Notes: a model not told the origin generated them from the sequence alone. Positions 10,845-20,699 are shown, counted from the first letter of the stretch. The stretch is DNA of 64,000 nt from Cyprinodon diabolis (GCA_030533445.1 CM060069.1:2078756-2142755); one strand, 5' to 3'. Program-made: numbers and translations.

Positions 10845-12055
10845 ACAGAAATTGATTGAATATAACTTTCTATGTCTAAAGGAATGCGTGACAAGCCATC
10901 TGCATCATGATTGACTCTTCCAGGTCTTCGGACTTTGGAATTTGGAACTGAAAATCAGTTTGCTCAGCCACCCAGTGTCTCACTCCTAGGTCTGGGTGCA
11001 GACCTCTCTCCTCTGCAGGGCTGGACGGGCAGGTCCTCTTCATCTAGCTCATTACCACCCTTCTTAAGGAGCTGGAACCAGGAGGAGGGTATCAGTTCGT
11101 TAATGCTCCTGCATGGTACTAACTGATCTTTAACCAAGCCTTCTTTAACTTCTGTTTGCTCCTTCTCAGAACCCAGGATCCCAAGCCTAAAACCAGTCCA
11201 CAGAAACCTCTTCATTCTGGACTCCTGCCAGAGACATTTCCAGTCAGCCTCCAGGAACCCGTGAGGCAACAGGCCTCTGAACTGCTTAAAGCCCTCCTGC
11301 CTGAGCTCACCTGCCTGTCTGCCCTCTGACACCACCATCGGATCTCACCAACCGGACCTGCATCATCCGCCCGGACCACTGGTCACCATCCTACCCAAAC
11401 TGATGCCAAGACTCCGTTTCTGTAAGTTACAAACAGCCTTCATCTTTCAAACCAGCACCAACCAGTTGCTCACCTGTCACCTAACCTCTTCCAGCAGAAC
11501 CCAGAACACCCTGCCAGCCGGACTTCTCTCTGTACAGACCTCAACCTTCAATAAAAACCCTTAAACTGATCATTTCCTCCGCGATTGCTCTCATTCAGAG
11601 TCTGTCAACCTAAGCATGACACCCAGAGGTGAGTGCTGGCCTTCAGCTTTGCAGCTGTGAGAACATATGTGAGTGGATTGTTATCAGTGTAGACTAGAAC
11701 TGGTGGAGAGAAGCATAAGCAGACCCTGAATCGCTCACATATGGCTCACTTTAGAACCAGAACCTCTAAGCTTCCCGAGTGGAGATGTTTTTGTTTTTTT
11801 TCTGGGGTGGTCAGAGTTATGGACTCATAGGCGATCAAGCGCAGTTTCTCATGCTGCCTCTAGTAAATTAGCTCCCCGAGGCCCTGCTGCGATGCCACAC
11901 AGTGGAGAAGGAATAGGTGCTCATAGTCAGGGTGCCCCGGGACTGGTGGCTCAGAGAGGAAAGCAGTTAGCCTGCTGAGGACTTGTTGATGAATCTGTGT
12001 CCAAACAATGGGAGTAGATGATGACGGCTGGCCTCTGTTCATCTGTTTTTTTTTT
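10845..12055 (-). pseudogene. Ty3/gypsy pol relic: RT end to RNase H, interrupted by a solo LTR
   Basis: Read on the minus strand from about 12055: a connection region (STPIVWTQIHQQVLSRLTAF), LHCVASQQGLGELIY matching the usual LH-DAS-GLGAVLYQ (first Asp lost), then LK*AICERF (a stop where Trp is expected), VYTDNNPLTYVLTAAKL (RNase H Asp retained), and after the solo LTR is removed RPGRVNHDADGLSRIPLD, the usual end of RNase H with its last Asp. Stops and frameshifts show it is dead. It probably belongs with the RT fragment at 13547-13798, which lies upstream on the same strand. Confidence 0.85.
10976..11621 (+). mobile_element. Solo LTR with 5-bp target duplication
   Basis: 646 bp, starting TGTCTCAC and ending GCATGACA, flanked on both sides by CCCAG (10971-10975 and 11622-11626). 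AATAAA lies at about 11550, 70 bases before the end. It sits inside the RNase H reading frame of the minus-strand gypsy relic, between the LTYVLTAAKL and DADGLSR blocks, so the insertion is independently proven by the split gene. No internal region remains: LTR-LTR recombination is the usual cause. Confidence 0.88.
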
Positions 12056-12632
12056 TTTTCTCTCTCTTTGTCCACTCTTTGACAGCCTATCCATGCAAAG
12101 AAGGTCATAAAGTGGTGTGGCAATGTGCAAAAAAAGTTAGGAATAAAGCTTCAATAGTAGGAGATAAATCCCAATAATATTCAAACATCTCCAACTGTGG
12201 TGGGCTTTCTTTCCTTTAAAGCTAGGAAGAGAACAATGACTTCAGCGTCCATCATATATTTCAGGGATTGGTTGAGGTTTTGAGAACTCAAATGCAGAGG
12301 CAGGGAGGCCGAGGTGAATTCGTCGTAGTTTTAATGGAGTGTTCACAGGTAACAGAGGCAGGAATTTAAAACCCATCATGAAACTGTAAAACAAACCAGA
12401 ACCATGGAGACATCAGGGAAAACAAGTTCAAGGAGGCAGGGAAAGATGAAGAAGCAGCACTGAGGAACTGCACATGGAGAGAATTTATAGCTGACTGAAT
12501 AAAGGCAGGACTAATGAGCTGATTGAGAGCAGGTGTGAATAGAGGTTTCTAGAAAGGACCTTGGGAAAAGGAGACCAACACAAGAGGGCAACGAAGAAAA
12601 GCCTCGGAACTCAAATATATCCAGAAAACTTA
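12056..12632. other. Non-coding DNA inside the gypsy relic
   Basis: Separates the RT and RNase H parts of the minus-strand element. It begins with a T/C-rich tract (about 12047-12067) and holds a region of unclear class. No protein homology recognised. Confidence 0.4.
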
Positions 12633-13241
12633 GGCTATGTTCACACTGCAGGCCTTGATGCTCTATTCCGATTTTTTTGCGAAATCCAACTTTTTTGCGT
12701 TGCTGTTCATATTTCCAAATATATGCGACTTGTATGTGATCTCCTGTGTGAACTGCAGTCATAGAACTCAAGTGTCCCGAATGCACAGTCGAGGACGCAA
12801 TGACATCACAGACCAGCGTGCTCTGTGGTTACGGAAGTAAACATGGATGGTAGTGCTGGCGTGAATCTAGCGATCTTTTCCGACCATAAAAACTCAATCT
12901 TTTCAATATGTTTAAACATAAATACTGCTCTCTGCATCATCATCCGCCATGGTTGTTGTTTTTCTTGCCGCTTCTGTGTAGCAAGATGCAGAATAGTGGC
13001 CTTTGTCAGGTGTTAATAACATTCAGTTCATATGAATCCGACCTGGGTGTTCACACTCATGTCGCATTTGAAAAGATCAGATTCGTATCGGTTTCAGGAC
13101 CACAGAGACAAGTGGCCTGGGTCGCATTAGAAAAAATCGGATGTGTGTTGTTCAGACTGCCGTGAAAAGATCAGATCCAGGTCGCATATGGGCAAAAAAA
13201 ATCGGATTTGGGTCATTTCAGGCTGCAGTGTGAACGTAGCC
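12633..13241. mobile_element. Harbinger-like MITE with TTA target duplication
   Basis: 609 bp. Left end GGCTATGTTCACACTGCAG and right end CTGCAGTGTGAACGTAGCC are inverted repeats of 19 bp with one mismatch, and TTA flanks both sides (12630-12632, 13242-13244). A 3-bp TWA duplication is characteristic of PIF/Harbinger elements. Inside, motifs such as AAATCGGAT and GGTCGCAT recur in both orientations, and there is no transposase, so it is non-autonomous. Confidence 0.8.
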
Positions 13242-13244
13242 TTA

Positions 13245-13546
13245 GACAGATTTATTTGTCTTTTTTTTTTACACAGATGTAAAACAAAAATAAATTTCGT
13301 TTGGATCAGCTCTGGACTATTTCATCTTTTTAAAAGTGCAGCCTTGAAAAATTGTAAAAAAATATATAAAAAAACAGCAATATAAACATACAAAACACAA
13401 ACAATACATAAACACATAAAAAGAAAAAACAACAAAACAGGAATTAAACCAATAAAACTGTAAAACAAAGAAAAACATGAATCAATTTGAAACTGAAAAC
13501 TCAAAGAAAACTCAACAGAACCAAGACCGTGTATCCCTCTCTGTAT
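13245..13546. other. A-rich non-coding stretch
   Basis: Low-complexity A-rich DNA with repeated ACAAAACA-type runs. No gene seen. Confidence 0.5.
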
Positions 13547-13798
13547 CTAGTATCCCACGAGTCTCACCTGATTTTTAAAGAGCTCACATTTTAGTTGGTG
13601 TAAGTTTGACGGCATGAGTCTCATAATGCTGCAGGACTTTCCTTTGGTCTTCAGATGGTCTTCGAATGCTTTGCATTGGACCAGATTGTCATCCAGGTAG
13701 GGCAAGCAAATCTCATCACGTAGCCCCACTAAGCATTCCACCTGAAAATTATGCAGAGGCTGATGACAGTCTACAATAATCTCCCTTGCATTTTTCAC
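13547..13798 (-). pseudogene. Ty3/gypsy reverse transcriptase fragment
   Basis: An 83-codon open stretch: CLVGLRDEICLPYLDDNLVQ carries the YLDD catalytic box, followed by KAFEDHL and KCELFKNQVRLVGY, the standard block after the catalytic site (KCELF.-.V.YLG). It lacks the N-terminal part of RT, and a stop follows VGY. Orientation and position make it the upstream part of the relic at 10845-12055. Confidence 0.85.
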
Positions 13799-14464
13799 AT
13801 CTTGGTGTGAACATGCTGCATCACACCAAAGGCGTTATGAGCGTCAAGAATGCTCAAACGCAGAAAACTTGATGTAGATCAAACTGGTCAAGTTACTTTG
13901 ACGCTCTGGTTGTTTATCTGCTCTGTTCTGTAGCTTCAAGCTGGACAGCAGCTCGGCTTTATTCACTTTATGAGTTGGAAAAATAGTTTGAACAGGTTTT
14001 TAGGTGAGAAAGTCCAACTTCCAACTATCCTCTGTTCATCAGTTCATCAGGATTATAATCCCAGTAAAATCTGCAGTTCTTGTTGGGAGCTCCAGACCTC
14101 CAGCATCCCGCCGGGAGGCAGCACTGGGAATCCCCGCTGAAAGCTCTCTGCTGCGGCCAGCCTGTGGGGGATTTCCTGCTGCCGTTCGTAGCGGCTGGAA
14201 GTGAATAAAACGTTTTTAAGGTTTGTGGTAAAAGATGCAAGAACCAGAATATATGATCCCATTTTCCATTAGCAGGTTTTAACATTTTCTAGCTAATTTG
14301 GGTATTTATAAATTGTTTCTCCATAGTTCATAAAAATGTTTAAGTGCAGCAATGATCAGAGCTGCTCTCTGTTCCTTCTAAATAACAATCCATCCGACCT
14401 ATTTTTTAACCTTTGGAGTTTATCTCCTTGATATTTATTTATTTTCTTACATGCAGAATATCTG
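13799..14464. other. Intergenic DNA, nothing recognised
   Basis: Small ORFs only. No RNA gene or element ends found. Confidence 0.4.
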
Positions 14465-14481
14465 CAGAAGCGATGACAGCT

Positions 14482-15778
14482 TGCAGGTAGCGTCTGAGTC
14501 CCCAGGCTTCCCTCAGGGCTGCGTCCTGAGCCCCCTGCTGTTCACCCAGTGTTGCCAACTCCTCAGTAAGGAAAGTAGCTATTGGCTGTGCTAGAAGTCG
14601 CTGAAAACGTCATTGCCTAATTTGCATAATCTGCTACATGATGTGATGTGCATGGTATTGATGCTGTGGGAGAAATAACGTAGAGACAAAGAGAGTAAAG
14701 AAACTCAGAATATATAGAGCTACTTTTTCTGTCCATTAGTTTTTATTTATTTTTTATTTTTATTTTTTTTTTATTAATTTTTATTTTATTACAATACTAA
14801 TCCTCCTCCTTTACTTGGCTTGGGGTCGGCAAAATGAACCATAAAGAGACAGTATGGCAGAATTACTATTTTTCTTTTTTTTCCAACTTTTTCTTTTTTT
14901 TAGTTTTTCTTTTTTCCCTTTTGGCCAACTAAGGGGCCTACAAAACATCATATTAGAGAGGAAAACATAATGGACAAGTTGATTAACTAAATATGGCTGT
15001 ATGAATCAAATGTCATCCTTTATTTAAGATAAACATTTCAAATTCAGTTATTTTTTTTTAGACCAAATAACATATAATTACATTTACATCCCGCTCCCTC
15101 CAGCCCTGAATGTAGGCCAGGGCGGGGCGGCACCGTGTGATCAACCTGCGCCGTCAATCCCGGCACATGCGCGCAGTTTATTTCCAGTCAGAACGCTGAG
15201 GGTAAACATGCTGTGGCTCTGACTGCAGCGCTGAGAGGGAGGGACTCCTGCGGAAGCGGGAGAACGGGGTTGGGATGGCGAAGGCGCCCCACGGCAGCAC
15301 CTGCCGCTGGAGGACAAGAGTAGGAACGATACGTGCTTTCATGTAAGAGTCTCCAAAAGCCACCAGTGACACCAGGAAAGTCACTAGATTTGCTGCTAGT
15401 CACTTTTTTGAAAAAGAGTCGCTAGGAGGGGTCTGAGCAGTCGCTAAATATAGCGATTAAGACGCTGAGTTGGCAACACTGTGTTCCCCCTGATGACACA
15501 CGACTGCGTCCCCAGGTTCACCACCAATCACATGGTGAAGTTTGCAGATGACACCACGGTGGTGGGCCTCATCAGAGACGACAACCACCTGGACTACAGA
15601 GAGGAGGTGGAGCAGCTGGTGGTGCAGAGATAACAGCCTGATCCTGAAGGTGGAGAAGACCAAGGAGATCATGGTCCAAAGGGCCCAGAAGCGCTTGGAC
15701 TTCCTGCGGAGGATGAAGAGAGCCCACCTGTCCCCCCCCTCATCCTCCCACCTTCTCCAGAAGCACCATAGTCTATGT
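14482..15778 (+). pseudogene. Non-LTR retrotransposon (L2/CR1-like) RT fragment split by a hAT element
   Basis: Before the hAT insert the sequence encodes GFPQGCVLSPLLFT, the RT motif preceding the catalytic box. After it (from 15482) the frame gives LMTHDCVPRFTTNHMVKFAD, the FADD catalytic box (15541-15552), DDTTVVGLIRDD and YREEVEQLV, and then, after a one-base shift at about 15630, NSLILKVEKTKEIMV. These blocks are typical of fish L2/CR1-group LINEs. The 5' part, endonuclease and 3' UTR are absent. Confidence 0.88.
14547..15481. mobile_element. Non-autonomous hAT element, 8-bp target duplication
   Basis: 935 bp, starting CAGTGTTGCCAACTC and ending GAGTTGGCAACACTG, a 15-bp perfect inverted repeat. 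Flanks are TGTTCACC (14539-14546) and TGTTCCCC (15482-15489), an 8-bp duplication with one change. Removing the element and one flank restores the RT reading frame of the split LINE. Near the right end are repeated AGTCGCTA/TAGCGA motifs. No transposase is encoded; a GC-rich core lies at about 15110-15310. A second, partial copy is at 27685-27816. Confidence 0.93.
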
Positions 15779-16817
15779 CTAAGTGAACAGATCCTTCAGG
15801 CGTTTAAAGGCTCTATCAGCCTGTTCGCTCCAGATGAACTTAACATTGAAAGAATTAAGATTGTGGAGCAGAGCAGCTAGCTGTAGTTGCTGATGAACAG
15901 TCTGTAGAAGTATCCAAAGCCCAAAAACTGGAGTTGTTTCTTGTCGCCTGGGGCAGGCCACTCAGTGACTGCACCAACCTTGGCTGGGTCCTATAGACAT
16001 CTGTCCAGGGGATAAAACAAATCGATGGAAGGACGTGGAGCTCGTATGAAATTCACATTTCTCAGCCTTAGACATTGAGCTGGTTCTAAGGACATGTTGT
16101 TTGTGGAGGGTGAGATTCTCAGAGTAGACGAGGATGTCATCCAGATAAACAAACACATAATGACCTATCATGTCTCTTAAAACCTCATTAACCAGATTTT
16201 GGAAGATGGCTGGGGCATTGGTGAGGCCAAAAGGCATGACCGAATATTCAAAGTGGCCGATAGCAGTGTTAAAGGCAGTCTTCCACTCATCGACCTCGCT
16301 AATGCAGAACAAATGGAAGGCGTTCCTTAAATCCAGCTTAGTAAAAACCTTGGCCCGTTGGACCTGATCAAACGGCGTGATAATGAGGGGAATAGGGTAT
16401 CAGTTCTTGACCAAAATATCATTGAGTTCCCTATAATCTATGCGGGGCTGGAGAGAACCATCCTTCTTCCCCACAATAAAAGAAAGCTGCACTTGCGGGT
16501 GAAGCAGACTGGCGAATGATTCCTGCTCTTAGGGCATCACTGATGTACTCCTGCATAGCCTGAGAATCCGGGGCAGATAGGGAGTAAAGACAACCTCTAA
16601 ATGGAGTGGTTCCAGGTAACAGGTCAATAGCACATTCATAGGTAGGGTTAAGATGAAGGCTTGTGGCCTTGGCTTTATTGAACACTTCCTTAAGGTCATG
16701 GTATTCTGGTGGAACCTTAGACAGGTGTGGGTAGACCTCCTCCACCTTACCTTCAGATGTGTGGGGAGCAGACATCTGAAGGCAGGATTCAGAGCAGGAT
16801 GAGGCCCAGCTCATCAC
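15779..16817 (-). pseudogene. pol: Sushi-like Ty3/gypsy reverse transcriptase relic
   Basis: Read from 16817: VPPEYHDLKEVFNKAKA (RT entry block), AIDLLPGTTPFRGCLYSLS, ALRAGIIRQSASPASAAFF, then after a frameshift [40 protein letters not shown] and [12 protein letters not shown] (YLDD about 16136-16147), and finally FNVKFIWSEQADRAFKRLKD, the region just after RT. These blocks fit the Sushi-ichi type of fish chromovirus. Several frameshifts make it non-functional, and the integrase half that should follow is missing: the copy stops at about 15779 against the LINE fragment. Confidence 0.88.
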
Positions 16818-16861
16818 CCCCCCCCCTTTCTCCAGTCAACCTGGTTATGTTTTCTAGTGGC

Positions 16862-17135
16862 ACCCAGGATAATAGGGACCTGCGGTAAATCAATGATCAT
16901 AAAAGTTAGTTTCTCCCAATGGTTACCTCCCATCTGGAGCTCCACTGGTTCAGTGACGAGGCGGGATTGATGAAGTCTATGACCGTCCAAGGCGAGAACA
17001 CTGGCCAGGAAATAATTTTATTCAGTTCAATTTCAATTCAGTTTATTTATATAGAAATTTAATGTTCATCTTTTGGGCAAAAGCCTGGTCCATAAACTCT
17101 GTATCAGCACCTGAATCCACAAAAACATAGAAGGA
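16862..17135 (-). pseudogene. Sushi-like aspartic protease relic
   Basis: On the minus strand FVDSGADTEFMDQAFAQKMN carries the D-S-G active site (about 17110-17120). After a short insertion of dispersed-repeat sequence (about 17015-17063) it continues with VTEPVELQMGGNHWEKLTF and PQVPIILGATRKHNQVDW, the C-terminal block before RT. It lies in order between the gag (17536-17943) and RT (15779-16817) pieces of the same element. Confidence 0.8.
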
Positions 17136-17145
17136 GAAAGACTTA

Positions 17146-17445
17146 AATGGTAAATGTCCTGTACTTATATAGCGCTTTGGTCAAGGCAGGAGCCTTGACC
17201 AAAGCGCTTTACACTACATTCATTCACCCATTCACACACACACTGATGGTGGCAAGCTACATTGTAACCAAAGCTGCGGGGCTGCCGTACACTGGCGCCA
17301 CCGGGCCCTCTGACCACCATCAGTAGACAATGCAGGTGAAGTGTCTTGCCCAAGGACACAACGACACTGAACGTCGGAGTCGGGGCTTAAACCGTCAACC
17401 CTTCGATTTCAGGGCAAACTCCTACATCCAACGCCACTGTCGCCT
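17146..17445 (+). mobile_element. Dispersed fish repeat with a perfect hairpin, inside the gypsy relic
   Basis: Begins AATGGTAAATGTCCTGTACT and includes GTGTCTTGCCCAAGGACACA, a sequence class very common in fish introns. It separates the gag and protease pieces of the Sushi-like relic. At 17171-17208 a perfect 17-bp inverted repeat (AGCGCTTTGGTCAAGGC) with a 4-base loop is present, so the segment may be locally rearranged. Confidence 0.7.
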
Positions 17446-17535
17446 GTTAGCATGAGTAGACAGAGCAGTGGGCAGTAACAGATCTGGGAGGGTGGATAAT
17501 CTAGTTTGACTCAGTAGGGACCCCTCCCTCCCCTA

Positions 17536-17943
17536 CTAGGTCTGAGCTTTTACGGGACAGGTCTGGACGAGGTGATCCTCACTACCACAGTAAAGACAGA
17601 GTCCTTGTTGCTCCTCCTTTGAAAGGGATGTTCTTCCCCACTGCATGGGCTCGGGCTCAGTCGAACCCCTAGGATGTGATCCTTTGGTAGGGGCGGTCGC
17701 ACAGGAACGAGGAGACTCTGACTGAGCTGCACGGCGACCCCTACGCCGTTCCATGAGGTGAAAGTTAATTCCTCAAACTGTTTCAGAATCAGAAACACTT
17801 TAATAATCCCAGAGGGAAGTTACTGTTTGAGAGATCTGGGGAAATCTCGCCTTCCGAGTTCATCCTTTATCTGGTTGTTAAGGCCGGTTATAAACGCATC
17901 CATGAGGACATGCTTGTTCCATAAACTCTCTGCTGGTAATAAG
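17536..17943 (-). pseudogene. gag: Sushi-like gag relic with CCHC zinc knuckle
   Basis: On the minus strand from 17943: LWNKHVLMDAFITGLNNQIK and DELGRRDFPRSL match the end of the capsid region. A 40-bp LINE-tail-like insert (about 17786-17825, CACTTTAATAATCCCAGAGG) follows, then a basic linker, EPEPMQWGRTSLSKEEQQ and the knuckle CLYCGSEDHLVQTC (C-x2-C-x4-H-x4-C). This is the usual order at the end of Sushi-ichi gag. N-terminal gag is missing. Confidence 0.85.
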
Positions 17944-18251
17944 TGAAAGGAGAAAATCCTCTACACAAAACCAGTGGAAGACGGGATGCTGAGGACAAAG
18001 GACACAGCAGCTTGGATGTTGGGAAGGTCAGCTGCCTGAAGAACGTCCATCCACCTCTCTGCTGTTCCTTTGGACTGCCAGCATTCCTTTTCCTCAGTGA
18101 GGTGCTCCAGAAGACTGTTTTCAGATCCACATTCTTCATACAGATCATCCATGGACATGCTCAGGCTGCTCTGTTGTTTCCCGCTATCTTCTCCATGAGC
18201 ACCATTGGCTCGACCAATGGGATTAGGGGATTCTGGATTGTTACATATCAT
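17944..18251 (-). pseudogene. hAT transposase C-terminal (dimerisation) fragment
   Basis: On the minus strand: ERWMDVLQAADLPNIQAAVS, FVLSIPSSTGFV, a stop where Glu is expected, then RIFS. The pattern (Leu-Ser-Ile-Pro-x-Ser-x-x-x-Val-Glu-Arg-x-Phe-Ser) is the conserved hATC motif. It directly abuts the gag relic, so one inserted next to the other or they were joined by deletion. Confidence 0.65.
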
Positions 18252-18420
18252 TGGTCACAATGCAGGACAGGTACGGGAACAAGTTTACCGTAAGTTTTGT
18301 ATCTGGCGTGCCCTTGTGCTCAATTTTCCATTTGCTTTTTACTATTTTTTTACTCTCACAGTAATATGGGACAAAGTGCGTTCCTTTTCCACCAAATACG
18401 GGACAGGTACTTCTATCTCT

Positions 18421-18610
18421 TTCCGTAAAAATTCAAAAAATATCCACTGGACTTGGTTTCCAAGATTTGAAGACGTTTCTCATTTGAATCAAGAAAGCTT
18501 CCTGGAGAGGTGGCGAAACGTCTTCAGATCTTGGAAACCAAGTCCAGTGGATATTTTTTGAATTTTTACGGAATGACTATGACCTGGATGACTGAGAACC
18601 TTCATCAGCA
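18421..18610. mobile_element. 190-bp hairpin insertion with 13-bp target duplication
   Basis: Flanked by an exact 13-bp direct repeat, TACTTCTATCTCT (18408-18420 and 18611-18623). It holds an inverted repeat of about 55 bp: CCACTGGACTTGGTTTCCAA on the left and its complement about 100 bases on, either side of GAAACGTCTTC-type sequence, followed by GACTATGACCTGGATGACTG. A partial relative is at about 21228-21305. The long, exact duplication suggests target-primed insertion of a short retroposon rather than a cut-and-paste transposon. Confidence 0.85.
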
Positions 18611-18623
18611 TACTTCTATCTCT

Positions 18624-19885
18624 AAATGGGGAATGATTCCGTTTTTCAAGGGCCGGTTGGGAACCATATCCGGCGTCCAGCAGCAAAAGTTACATTTACT
18701 GAATTCCAGCTTTGAAAGCCCAGATGCTCAGATGCTCCAACGCCAAAACACTGGGTTGCGCCGCTGAACCCCTCAACGCTACCCCCCCATGGACATTGCT
18801 CGTTCAAGGTTCTATACTAACCATTTATAATGGATCTTTCTAAAAAACAACAAATATTTTGCTGCATGTTCAACATCCTGCATCTAAAAATACTTCAATC
18901 AATAAAACCCAGCCACCTATGGAGATATAGAACTGTGATGATTGGTGGTGGATGCTAACAGGTGTAATTGTTCCAGGTAGGACAGGACATCATTTGAGTC
19001 AATATCAGACACCTTGTGACCCTTTTTCTTTTCAGGATAATAAGTGGCGTCATGTGTCTCCTTTAAATGGGCCAGAGGCAAGCTGTTGGTGCCACATTGA
19101 GGCGTGATAAGCAGACACGCTCTGTGAACAAGGAGGAGAGGGGGCAAGTCTGATAACATCCCGTCGTATATAACCAGTAGACAAAGCCCACAGGAGACAG
19201 AGCATCAATACCCACACATGTACACCATCATTACTGTCCCCACACAAAGCCTGGTGTCAATAGCTGCCGTGTTATGGAGCCCTCGCTCAAATTAAAATCT
19301 TGTATCAAACCGCATCTGATGGCAGCAGCTATTTAGTGGCCATATTTTAAAGCCCAGCCAATAAAAACTAATAACGCTTGTATTAAATGTATCTGTTGCT
19401 GCCAGCTGCCCAGCAGGAAGGGTCTTAATAGGAGCTGTCCATCACTGTCAGCACAGCGCGCTGCTCAACAAGAGGCCGGCTGTAATAAACATGTGGGGGG
19501 AGATAACAGCGGCCGCCTGCACCGCTCTCCTGTTCACTTCCTGTTTGTGGCCCTCATCATTTGTCACACTCACTGATCAGAGTCCCCCCCCACCTCTACC
19601 CCCCTTTTTTTTTTTGCTTTAGCCATTATTCCTGGTTAAACAGATGACACCCAGCCTGACTCCATTACATGATGTTTCAGCAGGTAGCTGTATGGTGGCG
19701 TTTGATACTGACAGCCACAGAAAGCTGCAAACTCTACTTCATAGATGAAGAAAGCTGTACGTTTTTTATAAAATAAAACCTGATCATGATAAATTCTGAA
19801 AGGACCTTATAGATTACCCATACCCACATATTTAAAGATGTCCGGTCAAATTCAGAATAGAAACTTCTGAAAGTACTTTACATAT
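18624..19885. other. Apparently single-copy intergenic DNA
   Basis: No transposon signature, long ORF or tandem repeat. The stretch 19280-19560 is non-repetitive and moderately GC-rich, a reasonable place to test for a conserved non-coding element; nothing in the sequence alone proves one. Confidence 0.4.
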
Positions 19886-20010
19886 GAAATTATGACGAAA
19901 ATCATTGTTTTTATTTTTTTTATTATTAAAGCTAAATTCATTAAATCACAGCTAACATATTAGTTTTAGGTATAAATAATGATCCATTGGTTATTCCTTG
20001 CTGACAGGAA
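19886..20010 (-). mobile_element. THAP/TTAA family, copy E (end fragment)
   Basis: On the minus strand it matches the left end region of copy B (35432-36009), for example GGATCATTATTTATACCTA and AACTAATATGTT. Only about 120 bp is present. It carries the uninterrupted TTTAGGTATA site that is split by a TA-flanked insert in copy B. Confidence 0.7.
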
Positions 20011-20194
20011 GCAAGGATACACCCCAACGAGCAAAAATTTGGTTGAAAAGACGACACAAGTCCAAATAACGACTACATGTGGTTGAAAAGTGAAAGGTGA
20101 GGAGCTGTCATTTTCAGGTTGTCGAAAGGTTTGCAGCGTCTTTTCAACGTCTATTATTGGACTAAAGTGGGACAAAATCAGACCAACCAAACAC

Positions 20195-20689
20195 TAGCCT
20201 CGTGAGACCATCCTGATCTCGCCAGCTTTCAAGGTTTCACTCGCAGATCAGTCTGGAGACTCTCCGTTGAAGAAAATTTGGAGCCGTTCACCAAACGAAC
20301 GTCCAATCAGCTTTGGCTTTGAGGCGGGTTGAGGTGTGACGCAACGAGAAGCGCGACAGTTCAGTCTAAAGAACATGGAGGCTTCAGCCGATGAAACTAG
20401 CGTTAGCGTGGCTATCGAGCAAGTTTTATCGGAATTACAGAGTATTTCTTCACTGAAATAAGAGCAAAACACTGCTCTGGAGGCTTTTCTCAGAGGAAAA
20501 GATGTTTTTGCTCTTCTCCCGACTGGTTTCGGCAAGAGTAGCCTGACTTGTGGTTGTGTTTTCGTCGTCGCTCTGTTAGTACGTCATATGCTTCGTTGAT
20601 CTGATTGGTTTATTTGGCCCGTCTATCACCAACATAGGCCAATCAGCTAACCAGTATTTTCGCAGAAGGTTTCCAGATGGAGTCAGGTT
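20195..20689 (+). mobile_element. Short element carrying the start of a RecQ-like helicase, 9-bp flanking repeat
   Basis: Starts TAGCCTCGTGAGACC and ends GAGTCAGGTTA; the direct repeat ACCAAACAC lies at 20186-20194 and 20690-20698 (8 or 9 bp depending on how one A is assigned). About 495 bp, too short for a full transposase. It encloses the helicase start at 20375-20539. The superfamily is not certain: 8-9-bp duplications fit several DNA transposon groups. Confidence 0.75.
20375..20539 (+). pseudogene. RecQ-like helicase N-terminal fragment
   Basis: From the ATG at 20375 the frame reads about 28 codons to an in-frame TAA (20459-20461) and continues EQNTALEAFLRGKDVFALLP and TGFGKS. This is the start of a superfamily 2 helicase of RecQ type: the Q-motif-like EQ..AL..F..G.D region and Walker A PTGFGKS (20519-20539). 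The match stops exactly after Walker A and the sequence passes to the element's right end. About 55 of several hundred residues remain, so it cannot encode a helicase. A second independent fragment of the same protein region is at 47885-48039. Confidence 0.8.
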
Positions 20690-20699
20690 ACCAAACACA

